DNA from: JABDJX01 sp039942715
GTDB lineage: Bacteria; Pseudomonadota; Alphaproteobacteria; Rhodobacterales; Rhodobacteraceae
DNA length: 64,000 bases
Assembly (NCBI GenBank): GCA_039942715.1
Contig: JBDVBY010000001.1
Span: 62,001 to 126,000, forward strand
Direction of reading: 5' to 3'
Made by a program: the position numbers and the translations under genes. The notes beneath the pieces are model-generated. The model did no database searches. It had not been told where the DNA came from and was given only the letters and a program-made list of their open reading frames with translations. Positions 26,049-34,705 of the stretch are shown in pieces (positions within the stretch are counted from its first letter, which is position 1; each line of letters starts with the position of its first letter).

Positions 26049-26921
26049 ATGCCAAGAAATCTTGATTTGACCGCTCTGCGCTCGTTTATCGCCGTGGCGG
26101 ACACAGGTGGCGTAACAAAAGCCGCTGGCGTTCTGAATTTGACGCAATCGGCGGTGTCGATGCAGCTTAAGCGGCTTGAAGAAAGTCTGGGCCAAACGCT
26201 GTTGGATCGCACAGGGCGCACAATTGGGCTGACCACATCGGGCGAACAGCTTTTGAGCTACGGGCGCAAAATGATGCGGCTCAATGACGAGGTGTTCGAT
26301 CGGATGACGGATCACGCCTATCAAGGGTCGATGGTCTTGGGCGTCCCGCACGATATTGTCTATCCGGCGATCCCTAAAGTGCTTCAGATGTTTCATGCCG
26401 AGTATCCGCGTATGCGGCTTCAGTTGGTGTCGGCCTCGACCTTCCGTCTGCAAGAGATGTTTGATGAAGGCCGCTGCGACATGATCCTGACCACCGAAGA
26501 GGGATGCGGGCAGGGCGGCGAGACCCTGACAACAAAAGAGCTCCTTTGGTATGGCGCGCCGGGAGGGTCAGCGTGGCAACGTCGTCCCGTACCTTTGGCG
26601 TCCGAGCCGATCTGTTCATTCCGCCCGATCATGATGGGAGCGCTGGATAAAGCCGGTATTCCTTGGGACGTGGTGGTGGATTCAGACTCAAGCCGTACTG
26701 TCGAGGCAACGGTGTCTGCTGATCTGGCGATCCTGGCACAGCTGGAAGGGACCGCGATTGGCGAGTTGCAACCGATTCAGCATGGTGGCGCACTGCCCGA
26801 ACTAGGCTCGAATTGCATCAACCTTTACCTCAACGAAGCGAAGTCCTCTGAGGTGCTTGAGGCTTTGGCCAATCTGGTCCGGCGCTCTTACCGGGTCGCG
26901 CCAATGGCTTTGTCGGCTTAA
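26049..26921 (+). CDS. LysR-type transcriptional regulator
   Basis: A 290-residue regulator. The winged helix-turn-helix is at residues 6-65 (ALRSFIAVADTGGVTKAAGVLNLTQSAVSMQLKRLE), followed by the linker helix and a periplasmic-binding-like effector domain. The effector is unknown. LysR regulators often act on the divergent neighbour, here the DUF1127 gene. Its stop overlaps the convergent oxidoreductase gene by 4 bp. Confidence 0.9.
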   Translation: MPRNLDLTALRSFIAVADTGGVTKAAGVLNLTQSAVSMQLKRLEESLGQTLLDRTGRTIGLTTSGEQLLSYGRKMMRLNDEVFDRMTDHAYQGSMVLGVPHDIVYPAIPKVLQMFHAEYPRMRLQLVSASTFRLQEMFDEGRCDMILTTEEGCGQGGETLTTKELLWYGAPGGSAWQRRPVPLASEPICSFRPIMMGALDKAGIPWDVVVDSDSSRTVEATVSADLAILAQLEGTAIGELQPIQHGGALPELGSNCINLYLNEAKSSEVLEALANLVRRSYRVAPMALSA

Positions 26922-27892
26922 GCGTTTGGTGTGATGACGACTTTACCCGTAGCTTTGCGGCTGCGCAGAAGCTCTAAACCGTCTTGTGCCTTTTCAAGCG
27001 GTAACACATGGCTGATGTGTGGCGTGATGCGCCCGGTTGCAGCCCAGTCCAGCAACTCTGCCATGCTGTCGCGTAAGGCGTCTTGGTTAAACTTAGCGTA
27101 AGCGCCCCAATAAAAGCCGATCACGTCTATGTTCTTCACAAGCGCATGGTTCAGCCGCAGTTTTGGAATGTCGCCGCTTGCAAAGCCAATCGCCAAATAG
27201 CGCCCTTCCGGAACAAGAGCCGAAAACGCCGCTTCGCCAAGCGCGCCGCCCACAGCGTCATAAACCACATGCACGGGACCAGCTGCTTTGAGCTGATCTT
27301 TTAAATCAGCAGAAGTGGCATCTAGGGTGACGTTCGCCCCGGCTTTGCGCGCGATCTCTAGTTTCTCTGCGCCACGCGCCACAGCGATCACGTTCGCGCC
27401 CATGACATGCGCGATCTCGACCGCTGTCAGCCCGACACCGCCTGCCGCGCCCAAAACAACCACCGTTTCGCCCGCCTTCAGCCGTGCGCGTCGCGTCAAC
27501 GCCAAATGCGAGCTGCCATAGGCAATCTGAAATCCCGCCGCCTGTGCATCGCTCAGTGCATCGGGGACGCGAACACACCTTGCCGCCGGGACAGTGACAT
27601 GCGTTGCCAGTCCGCCGTGGCCAGGCACACAGGCGACGCGATCCCCGACCTCGAAGATCTCGACGTTTGCGCCTAGGGCGTCGACGACGCCGCACACCTC
27701 CATACCAGGCACGAATGGAAAACCGACGCTTTCTTGGTATTCCCCTTTGATTTGGAGCAGATCGGCAAAGTTCAAACCGCATGCAAGGGTGTACAAACGA
27801 ATCGTATCCGGCCCCGGGGCTTGGAGTGGAGTTGACAGAGCGGTTAGCGGGGCACTGAGAGCGCTAACAGACATCGACTTTCTGTCACTCAT
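26918..27892 (-). CDS. NADPH:quinone reductase-like zinc-free MDR oxidoreductase
   Basis: A 324-residue medium-chain dehydrogenase/reductase. The GroES-like N-terminal domain has the substrate segment CGLNFADLLQIKGEY, and the Rossmann domain has VLGAAGGVGLTAVEIA. The structural zinc cysteines are absent, as in quinone oxidoreductases and acrylyl-CoA reductase-like members. In Roseobacters similar proteins include the AcuI type for acrylyl-CoA, but nothing nearby supports that substrate. The gene converges on the LysR gene. Confidence 0.85.
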   Translation of the reverse strand: MSDRKSMSVSALSAPLTALSTPLQAPGPDTIRLYTLACGLNFADLLQIKGEYQESVGFPFVPGMEVCGVVDALGANVEIFEVGDRVACVPGHGGLATHVTVPAARCVRVPDALSDAQAAGFQIAYGSSHLALTRRARLKAGETVVVLGAAGGVGLTAVEIAHVMGANVIAVARGAEKLEIARKAGANVTLDATSADLKDQLKAAGPVHVVYDAVGGALGEAAFSALVPEGRYLAIGFASGDIPKLRLNHALVKNIDVIGFYWGAYAKFNQDALRDSMAELLDWAATGRITPHISHVLPLEKAQDGLELLRSRKATGKVVITPNA

Positions 27893-28103
27893 GTCAAAAT
27901 TAACCTAAACATATGATTAAGCATCATCTTTTAATTGCAAAAGTTGTGTCTTGGGTCTATAGAACACGTGTAGCGCGAGTGGCTTATGTATCCGTCAAGG
28001 GGGAAAGTGGCACAAAACCGCCCTCTTTGCCTACCGAAAAAGACAGCTATTCAGGCGAGTGCGGGTAACGCATATAAGCTGAGAGTTGAAAAGGAACTGC
28101 CAA

Positions 28104-28475
28104 TTGAAACACCCTGTAGACGTTCATGTCGGCAAGCGCATCCGCCATCGCAGATGGTTGGTTGGGATGACTCAACAGCAGCTTGCAGAAAAAGTTGGGA
28201 TCAAATTCCAGCAAATTCAGAAATATGAAACTGGAATGAACAGAGTTTCGGCGTCCAGACTTTGGGACATCGCCTCTGCGCTCAGCATCACAGTCAGCTT
28301 CTTCTTTGAAGGGTTGGACGAGGCCGAAACGTCGGCCGCCTTTGAGTCGGACGTTCCAAACGACATATTAAAAGACAAAGAGGCTCTGGAACTGGTGCGC
28401 TCTTACTATGCGATCCCAGAAACACAGCGCCGCCGCTTGTTCGAATTGGCGCGGGTTCTTAGCGACGTTGCATAA
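28104..28475 (+). CDS. XRE-family transcriptional regulator
   Basis: A 123-residue regulator with a Cro/CI helix-turn-helix at about residues 10-65 (MTQQQLAEKVGIKFQQIQKYETG), then an acidic linker and a helical tail. This form (KHPVDVHVGKRIRHRR at the start) is common and often duplicated in Rhodobacterales; targets are unknown. I start it at the TTG at 28104 because AAGGA sits 8 bp before it and homologues begin with MKHPVD or similar. A terminator-like hairpin follows and leads directly into hisN. Confidence 0.85.
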   Translation: MKHPVDVHVGKRIRHRRWLVGMTQQQLAEKVGIKFQQIQKYETGMNRVSASRLWDIASALSITVSFFFEGLDEAETSAAFESDVPNDILKDKEALELVRSYYAIPETQRRRLFELARVLSDVA

Positions 28476-28500
28476 GCTTCGCCTTGACCCAGAACCACAG

Positions 28501-28532
28501 CCTGTCTAGCGATGCGTTAGGCAGGTTTTTTT
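28501..28532 (+). terminator. Terminator-like hairpin containing the hisN ribosome site
   Basis: CCTGTCTA (28501-28508) pairs with TAGGCAGG (28518-28525), with one T-G pair, and seven T follow directly. This is a normal intrinsic terminator for the XRE gene. The AGG of the right arm is also the only plausible ribosome site for the hisN ATG at 28533, so the element may act as terminator, as attenuator or as a translation switch. Confidence 0.75.
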
Positions 28533-29324
28533 ATGACCAATACATCGACTGATCTTGGAAATGCATGGGCCGTCGCAGAGCGTTTGGCCGATGTCGCACG
28601 CGTTGAGACGCTGAAACACTTTCGCAGCGCGCATTTGGATACCCAAAGCAAGGCGGCTGATTTTGATCCTGTTACAATCGCTGACAAAGACTGCGAAGCC
28701 GCAATGCGCGCAGTCCTTGCAGACATGCGACCGGATGACGGAATTTTGGGCGAAGAACACGGAACGCTCAAAGGCAGCAGCGGTCTGACTTGGGTGCTTG
28801 ATCCTATCGACGGCACGCGCGGCTACATCAGCGGAAGCCCGACATGGGGTGTGTTGATTGCACTTTCAGATGAAAACGGCCCGCTGCTTGGAATAATTGA
28901 TCAACCCTACATTGGCGAACGCTTCATGGGGGGCGCGGGGCGCGCCGAAACCGTCGGGCCGATGGGGCAAGCTGCCTTGAAAACCCGCGAGACCAAACTC
29001 CTGTCCGAGGCCACGCTGTTTACAACCTTTCCCGAAATCGGCTCTCCAAGCGAACGCGCGGCGTTTGAGCGGGTTGAGCCAAAGGTCAAACTCACGCGGT
29101 ATGGCTGTGATTGTTATGCCTACGCGCTTTTGGCAGGCGGCCACATCGATCTGGTGATCGAGGCGACGCTTGCGCCCTATGATATCCAAGCTCCGATTGC
29201 TGTGATCGAAGCGGCGGGTGGCATTGTCACCAACTGGCAAGGCGGTCCGGCCCACATGGGAAGTACGGCCCTTGCAGCAGCCACACCGGAATTGCATGCC
29301 GCAGCCCTCGCGTTGCTTGCATGA
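28533..29324 (+). CDS. hisN: Histidinol-phosphatase, inositol monophosphatase family
   Basis: A 263-residue magnesium-dependent phosphatase. The metal site motifs are GEEHG and WVLDPIDGTRGYISG, with APYDIQAPIAVIEAAGG near the end. This subgroup in alphaproteobacteria includes HisN, which dephosphorylates histidinol phosphate; an inositol phosphatase role cannot be excluded. hisI, another histidine gene, is at 62334. It overlaps the next gene by 4 bp (ATGA at 29321). Its ribosome site lies inside the preceding hairpin. Confidence 0.82.
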   Translation: MTNTSTDLGNAWAVAERLADVARVETLKHFRSAHLDTQSKAADFDPVTIADKDCEAAMRAVLADMRPDDGILGEEHGTLKGSSGLTWVLDPIDGTRGYISGSPTWGVLIALSDENGPLLGIIDQPYIGERFMGGAGRAETVGPMGQAALKTRETKLLSEATLFTTFPEIGSPSERAAFERVEPKVKLTRYGCDCYAYALLAGGHIDLVIEATLAPYDIQAPIAVIEAAGGIVTNWQGGPAHMGSTALAAATPELHAAALALLA

Positions 29325-30646
29325 GTGACGTCATGCTCAAAAATGCCTCTGTTGTTCTGACGATGGACGGAAACGAACTTGCAGATACTGACATACACAT
29401 CAAGAACGGCCAGATCGCAGCAATAGGGCAAGGTCTGCCAGCCCTCGGCAACACGGTTGATGTGCGCGGTTGTTTGGTCACGCCCGGTTTAATCAACACA
29501 CACCACCACCTGTTTCAAACTCTGACCCGCGCCGTGCCCGGTGCGCAGGACGCGATGCTGTTTGGCTGGTTGCAAAGGCTTTATCCAATCTGGGCGCGCT
29601 TTGGACCCGATGAGATGCGGCTGTCTGCAACCCTAGGACTGGCCGAGTTGGCGCTGTCGGGCTGCACGCTTTCCTCTGATCACCTCTATCTGTTTCCAAA
29701 CGGGTCACGGCTGGATGATACGATTGAGGCGGCCAATGAGATTGGCCTTCGTTTCCTTGCCACGCGCGGCGCAATGTCCATCGGGGAAAGCGACGGTGGC
29801 TTGCCGCCTGATGCGTTGGTCGAAAAAGAAGCGGCAATTTTAGAAGACTGCATCCGGCTGGTGGATGCGTTCCACGATCCAAATCCCGGCGCGATGATAC
29901 AGGTCGGGATTGCACCCTGTTCGCCATTCTCCGTCAGCCGCGAATTGATGCGCGACGCAGCAGTTCTGGCGCGCGACAAAGGCGTGCGGTTGCACACTCA
30001 TCTGGCGGAGAATGACGAAGACATCGCTTACTCGCTTGAAAATTTTGGCTGTCGTCCGGGGCAGTATGCAGGGGACTTGGGCTGGACAGGTGACGATGTC
30101 TGGCATGCCCATTGCGTCAAACTCGACGCGGGTGAGATTGATCTGTTCGCGCGCACTGGCACCGCCGTGGCGCATTGCCCTTGCTCAAATTGCCGCCTTG
30201 GATCAGGCATCGCCCCGGTCCGGGCTATGCGCGATGCAGGCGTGACTGTAGGCCTTGGTGTGGATGGGTCTGCCTCCAATGATCAGGCAAACCTAGCCGA
30301 AGAAGCGCGCCAAGCCATGTTGCTTCAGCGTGTGGCCTATGGCGCGGATAAAATGAGCGCGCGTGAAGCTCTGGAGATCGCAACCGTTGGCGGCGCAAAG
30401 GCTCTGGGGCGCACGGATGTGGGCCGCATTCGCACAGGTTTGCGCGCTGATCTGGCAATCTGGGACATCAACGGGGTCGAGAGCGCTGGCAACTGGGATC
30501 CCGCGGCGTTCCTGCTGGCCGGGCCGCGCCGGGTGAAACATTTGTTCGTTGAAGGCCGACACGTTGTCGACGATGGACGTCTTACAACAATTGATCTGCG
30601 CAGCGCCGTTGATCAGGCAAAGCATGCGGTCAGAAAACTCTCCTGA
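29321..30646 (+). CDS. 8-oxoguanine deaminase-like amidohydrolase
   Basis: A 441-residue amidohydrolase of the ATZ/TRZ type. Metal ligands are NTHHHLFQTLTR near the N-terminus, HTHLAENDED in the middle, a HAHCV His and GVDGSASND. The acceptor pattern (QTLTRAVPGAQD, HCPCSNCRLGSGI) is that of the 8-oxoguanine/isoguanine deaminase group, which converts 8-oxoguanine to urate. It is translationally coupled to hisN and converges on the LysE-guanine deaminase pair, so two purine deaminases lie within 2 kb. Confidence 0.82.
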   Translation: MSDVMLKNASVVLTMDGNELADTDIHIKNGQIAAIGQGLPALGNTVDVRGCLVTPGLINTHHHLFQTLTRAVPGAQDAMLFGWLQRLYPIWARFGPDEMRLSATLGLAELALSGCTLSSDHLYLFPNGSRLDDTIEAANEIGLRFLATRGAMSIGESDGGLPPDALVEKEAAILEDCIRLVDAFHDPNPGAMIQVGIAPCSPFSVSRELMRDAAVLARDKGVRLHTHLAENDEDIAYSLENFGCRPGQYAGDLGWTGDDVWHAHCVKLDAGEIDLFARTGTAVAHCPCSNCRLGSGIAPVRAMRDAGVTVGLGVDGSASNDQANLAEEARQAMLLQRVAYGADKMSAREALEIATVGGAKALGRTDVGRIRTGLRADLAIWDINGVESAGNWDPAAFLLAGPRRVKHLFVEGRHVVDDGRLTTIDLRSAVDQAKHAVRKLS

Positions 30647-30658
30647 CGGCACACGGGT

Positions 30659-30740
30659 TTCTTCTGTCTAAAAATACCTCGGGGAGGTCTGGAGGGGCAG
30701 CGCCCTTCCAGTTGAGCGACGGGGCGAAGCCACGGCGCAA
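30659..30740 (+). repeat. Dispersed hairpin repeat, copy 1
   Basis: It starts TTCTTCTGTCTAAAAATACC, then TCGGGGAG, a hairpin GGAGGGGC-AGC-GCCCTTCC, and ends GGCGCAA. The same order occurs at 34656, 40617 (inverted) and 62700. It fills the gap between two convergent genes. Confidence 0.85.
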
Positions 30741-30750
30741 TAAAACAAAA

Positions 30751-31341
30751 TCAACGCGCCGAATAAATCGCCAGTGCGACCACCGCCAACATTGCCAGCG
30801 CCATGGCGATATTGATCGCACGCTGAGTACGTGGCGCAAGGTTCAATGCGCGGATCGAAACTCCAACCCAAAGCCACAGAATGTGCACCAGGATCCAAAG
30901 CACATTCCAGATCACCAGCTTTACGGCCATCTCTAAAGCTGCCGATCCAGGCAGGAAGGCAAAGCCGGAAAACAGCACAGTGTTCACGACATAAGCCTTG
31001 GGATTGATCGCCTGAAGCAAAACCCCACCGCGAATGCCCGGCGGCGCAGGGCTTTCAATGAAACCAACTTTCGCGCCAGCAAATGCAATCCGATAAGCCA
31101 GCCAAAGCAAATACGCCGTCGACAAAACCGAGAACACCAAGCGCAGCCGGGGTTCGGCCAGCATGATCGCTGCCAAACCGGTCAGCACCGCGATGCACAC
31201 CATGTTATTGCCGATCGCAAGACCAATCAGGTACCGTGCACCGTGCCTGTAACCGTAGGCCGAGCCAACACCCGCAAGCGACAAAACACCAGGGCCGGGA
31301 GTGATGATCAGGGCGATCACCGCGAAGACAAAAGCCAGCAT
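30751..31341 (-). CDS. LysE-family exporter
   Basis: A 196-residue membrane protein with about six helices and the LysE/RhtB N-terminal signature (IITPGPGVLSLAGVGSAYG). The family exports amino acids and related solutes. Its ATG lies one base after the guanine deaminase stop, so the two are translated together; export of a purine or a nitrogen-rich product is possible but unproven. Confidence 0.88.
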   Translation of the reverse strand: MLAFVFAVIALIITPGPGVLSLAGVGSAYGYRHGARYLIGLAIGNNMVCIAVLTGLAAIMLAEPRLRLVFSVLSTAYLLWLAYRIAFAGAKVGFIESPAPPGIRGGVLLQAINPKAYVVNTVLFSGFAFLPGSAALEMAVKLVIWNVLWILVHILWLWVGVSIRALNLAPRTQRAINIAMALAMLAVVALAIYSAR

Positions 31342-31342
31342 G

Positions 31343-32632
31343 CTAAATCGCCACTTTACCCATCACGCGCACATCGCGGATCGCCCGGTCATCGCCCATC
31401 ATGATTGTTGGGAACACGGCCTCCCAAATATCGTTCGCGCGCGCGCTGCGTTGTGCAATGGCCGGGGTCGAGGCCAGATCAAGCACCACCAGATCGCCGT
31501 CATACCCCGGCTTTAAAGACCCGATCCGCGCGCCCATTCCCAATGTTTCAGCAGACCCCGTCGTGGCCAGCCACAACAGCTCAGCCGGATGACAGGCATA
31601 CCCACTCAGCTGTGCCACTTCATAGGCTGCGGCCATTGTGCGCAGCATCGAGAAAGATGACCCTCCTCCGGTGTCGGTCGCCAGTCCAATACGATGAGCA
31701 TCGCCTGCCAACCCCTTGAGATCATAGAGCCCTGAGCCAATGAACATATTCGATGTCGGACAGTGGATTGTTGCAGCTCCGACGTCCTTTAGCCGCGCCC
31801 GTTCGCGATCGGTAAGATGGATCGCATGCCCATAAAGCCCGTTTTCCCCAAGCAATCCGGCGGCCTCATAAGTATCAAGATAATCGCGCGCCTCGGGGAA
31901 AAGCTCGCCGACCCAAGCGATTTCCTCGCTCTGTTCAGACAGATGCGTCTGCATCAAACAGTCTGGATGCTCACCCCAAAGTGCTCCAAGAGCCTCCAGT
32001 TGAGCGTGCGTTGAGGTCGGCGAAAACCGTGGCGTGATCGCATAGTGCAGCCGATCCACGCCGTGCCACTGTTCCAATAACCGCTTGGAATCGTCATATC
32101 CCGTCTGCACCGTATCGCGCAGCCCATCTGGCGCATTGCGATCCATGCACGTCTTGCCTGCCACCGCCGCCACACCCCGCGCATGTGCTTCTTCGAAAAA
32201 CGCCTCAACGCTTTCGGGATGGATGGTGCAGTAACTCGCCACCGTCGTCGTCCCGGCCGCCAATGTCAGATCAAAATACCGCGCTGCAATCTCACGTGCG
32301 TATCCCTTGTCGCCAAAGCGCATTTCTTCGGGAAAGGTATACGCATTCAGCCAATCAATCAGCCGCTTGCCCCAACTGGCAATAATCGCCGTTTGGGGAT
32401 AATGCACATGCGCGTCGACAAACCCCGGCAGGATCAGCGCATCGCCGTAGTCCGTTAGGGCGGCATCCGGATGCTGCGCGCGCAGATCATCGGCATTGCC
32501 AACAGCAGCGATGCACCCTTCCTGGAGTAAAACAGCACCGCGCGCGTTGTGCACGACAGTCTCTACCCCTGCCAAAAACGGATTTTCCGGCAAGACAAGC
32601 GTTTGCCCAAGCAATATTTCAGAAGCGTTCAT
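31343..32632 (-). CDS. guaD: Guanine deaminase
   Basis: A 429-residue zinc amidohydrolase converting guanine to xanthine and ammonia. Diagnostic segments are PGFVDAHVHYPQ near residue 70, SWGKRLIDWLNAYTFPEE, QTHLSEQSEEI, the GHAIHL His and the TDTGGGSSFSM Asp. Length matches the family. AAGGAG precedes the ATG. Downstream and coupled is a LysE exporter. Together with the 8-oxoguanine deaminase it points to purine salvage or use of purines as a nitrogen source. Confidence 0.93.
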   Translation of the reverse strand: MNASEILLGQTLVLPENPFLAGVETVVHNARGAVLLQEGCIAAVGNADDLRAQHPDAALTDYGDALILPGFVDAHVHYPQTAIIASWGKRLIDWLNAYTFPEEMRFGDKGYAREIAARYFDLTLAAGTTTVASYCTIHPESVEAFFEEAHARGVAAVAGKTCMDRNAPDGLRDTVQTGYDDSKRLLEQWHGVDRLHYAITPRFSPTSTHAQLEALGALWGEHPDCLMQTHLSEQSEEIAWVGELFPEARDYLDTYEAAGLLGENGLYGHAIHLTDRERARLKDVGAATIHCPTSNMFIGSGLYDLKGLAGDAHRIGLATDTGGGSSFSMLRTMAAAYEVAQLSGYACHPAELLWLATTGSAETLGMGARIGSLKPGYDGDLVVLDLASTPAIAQRSARANDIWEAVFPTIMMGDDRAIRDVRVMGKVAI

Positions 32633-32715
32633 TGCTCCTTGTTATGAGAGCCATCTTACGGTTGTCCATCCCTCGTGATCCACTAGGGTGCGGATAACGC
32701 ACGAGGGAGGCCTTC

Positions 32716-34104
32716 ATGAGTGACAGACCCGATCCAGTCGAGGCGAGTGACGAAAGCACAGGCGACTATGCGTTGGACAACCGCTTTGTCGCGCAGGTGC
32801 TGGATACTGTTGCAGAGCAAGATCGCGCGCGTCTAAGCGCACTTTTTGAGCCTCTGCACCCCGCTGACATCGCTGACCTTTTGGAACAGATTGACGGCAC
32901 GCAACGCCGCGAGATGGTCGCGCTTGCGGGCGATCTGATTGACGGCGAAGTGCTTTCCGAGTTGGAAGAAGACCTGCGCGAAGACGTGGTTGGCGCTTTG
33001 CCGCAAAAGGCGTTGGCCGAAGCGGTGCGCGAACTTGAATCAGACGACGTTGTCGATCTGATCGAGGATTTGGACGAGCCGCAACAAGAGGTCATTCTTG
33101 ACGCTCTGGATCGCACAGATCGCTTGGCGGTGGAGCAGGCGCTTAGCTATCCGGAAACCTCTGCAGGTCGTTTGATGCAGCGCGAGGTCGTCACCGCGCC
33201 TGAACACTGGAGCGTCGGGGACAGTATTGATTTTATCCGCTCGCAAGAAAAGCTGCCCGATCAGTTTTACCACATCATTCTGGTCGACCCACTTCATCGC
33301 CCCGTGGCCTACGTAACGCTAGGGCGGTTGATGTCGTCGCGCCGCGATGTGATGCTGGCCGATCTGGTTGAGGACAGCTTTCGCACCTTTGACGTGGATG
33401 AAGACGAAGGCGACGTGGCCTATGCGTTCAACCAATATCACCTGATTTCCGCGCCGGTCATCGATGCTGAAGGGCGGCTTTCCGGTGTGATTACCATCGA
33501 TGATGCGATGGCTGTGTTGGACGAAGAGCACGAGGAAGACGTGTTTCGCTTGGCGGGCGTGGGCGATGAAAGCCTGTCAAATTCCACGCTTGAGATCGTC
33601 AAACGCCGCTTTCCGTGGTTGGCGATCAACCTTGCCACCGCCATCGCCGCCTCAATCGTCATTTCCCTCTTTGAAGATGTGCTCTCTGCTGTGGTCGCGT
33701 TGGCCGTGCTGATGCCCATTGTCGCCTCGATGGGGGGCAACGCTGGCACCCAGTCAATGACCGTTGCCGTGCGCGCGCTGGCGACCCGCGACCTTACCGG
33801 CTCCAACGCCTTCCGCGTGATCCGGCGTGAAAGCATTGCAGGGCTTTTGAACGGTGTGATCTTCGCCGTGGTGATGGGCATTGTCGGCTACATCTGGTTT
33901 GGTTCCGCAGCGATTGGCTTTGTGATCGCAGCGGCGATGGTGGTGAACCTGCTTGTTGCCGGCCTTTCGGGTGTGATCGTGCCCTTGGTGCTTGATAAGT
34001 TCGGGGTCGACCCGGCCTTGGCCTCTGGCACCTTTGTGACAACGGTGACTGATGTGGTCGGGTTCTTTGCCTTTCTTGGGCTAGCAACAATGGTTCTGTT
34101 ATGA
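32716..34104 (+). CDS. mgtE: Magnesium transporter MgtE
   Basis: A 462-residue Mg2+ channel. The N domain (about 25-130) is a helical repeat with LHPADIADLLEQ and acidic residues. Two CBS domains follow (about 145-265). The C-terminal pore has five helices with MPIVASMGGNAGTQS, the conserved ion-path segment. The acidic cytosolic part senses Mg2+ and closes the pore in the characterised homologue. The stop overlaps the next start by 4 bp. Confidence 0.95.
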   Translation: MSDRPDPVEASDESTGDYALDNRFVAQVLDTVAEQDRARLSALFEPLHPADIADLLEQIDGTQRREMVALAGDLIDGEVLSELEEDLREDVVGALPQKALAEAVRELESDDVVDLIEDLDEPQQEVILDALDRTDRLAVEQALSYPETSAGRLMQREVVTAPEHWSVGDSIDFIRSQEKLPDQFYHIILVDPLHRPVAYVTLGRLMSSRRDVMLADLVEDSFRTFDVDEDEGDVAYAFNQYHLISAPVIDAEGRLSGVITIDDAMAVLDEEHEEDVFRLAGVGDESLSNSTLEIVKRRFPWLAINLATAIAASIVISLFEDVLSAVVALAVLMPIVASMGGNAGTQSMTVAVRALATRDLTGSNAFRVIRRESIAGLLNGVIFAVVMGIVGYIWFGSAAIGFVIAAAMVVNLLVAGLSGVIVPLVLDKFGVDPALASGTFVTTVTDVVGFFAFLGLATMVLL

Positions 34105-34667
34105 GCGTCGAGAAAAAGGCCCTGCGCCTTGAAATGGCCGATCGGCGCGTCAAGGCACACGGAGTTGTCGATCCGTCCCCGGCACTGGCGGCGCTTATAG
34201 AGGCGCTCAAAGGCACAAACGGCCCGATTTCCTTTTACTGGCCGATCCGTAGCGAAATTGACCCACGCCAAGTCATGCGCACGATTGCAAAGATGCGCAC
34301 CGTTTGCCTGCCTGTCACCGAAGGTCTGGGCCCGCTCACGTTCCGCGAATGGCGCGAGGGCACAATGATGGAGACTGACGGGTTTGGCGTGCAAACACCT
34401 GACACAAACGCGTCCGAAATTACCCCAAAGGTGCTTGTCGTCCCATTGCTTGCTTTTGATAGCGCCTGCCACCGCCTTGGCTATGGCGCAGGCCATTACG
34501 ACCGTACGATAGAAAAGCTCAAAGACACCGCACCGATCCTTACCTTCGGTTTCGCCTACGCCGCCCAAAAGCTGGAAACGTTGCTTCCTATCGAGCCAAC
34601 AGACCAACCGCTCGACGCGATCATCACCGAGCAAGGCACACAAATCCCAGCGTCTTCTTCTGTCTGA
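34101..34667 (+). CDS. 5-formyltetrahydrofolate cyclo-ligase
   Basis: A 188-residue enzyme (YgfA/FAU1 family) converting 5-formyl-THF to 5,10-methenyl-THF with ATP. The C-terminal signature LLAFDSACHRLGYGAGHYDRT is intact. It is coupled to mgtE. Its last residues SSSV and stop codon are encoded by the first bases of dispersed repeat copy 2. In E. coli 6S RNA precedes this gene, but the overlap with mgtE leaves no room for that here. Confidence 0.92.
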   Translation: MSVEKKALRLEMADRRVKAHGVVDPSPALAALIEALKGTNGPISFYWPIRSEIDPRQVMRTIAKMRTVCLPVTEGLGPLTFREWREGTMMETDGFGVQTPDTNASEITPKVLVVPLLAFDSACHRLGYGAGHYDRTIEKLKDTAPILTFGFAYAAQKLETLLPIEPTDQPLDAIITEQGTQIPASSSV

Positions 34668-34705
34668 AATTACTTTCGGGGAGTTTGAGGGGATGAAATC
34701 CCCTA
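34656..34705 (+). repeat. Dispersed hairpin repeat, copy 2 (diverged)
   Basis: TTCTTCTGTCTGAAATTACT, then TTCGGGGAG and the hairpin AGGGGAT-GAA-ATCCCCT. It begins inside the cyclo-ligase coding end and finishes at the stop of the convergent permease gene. Confidence 0.75.
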
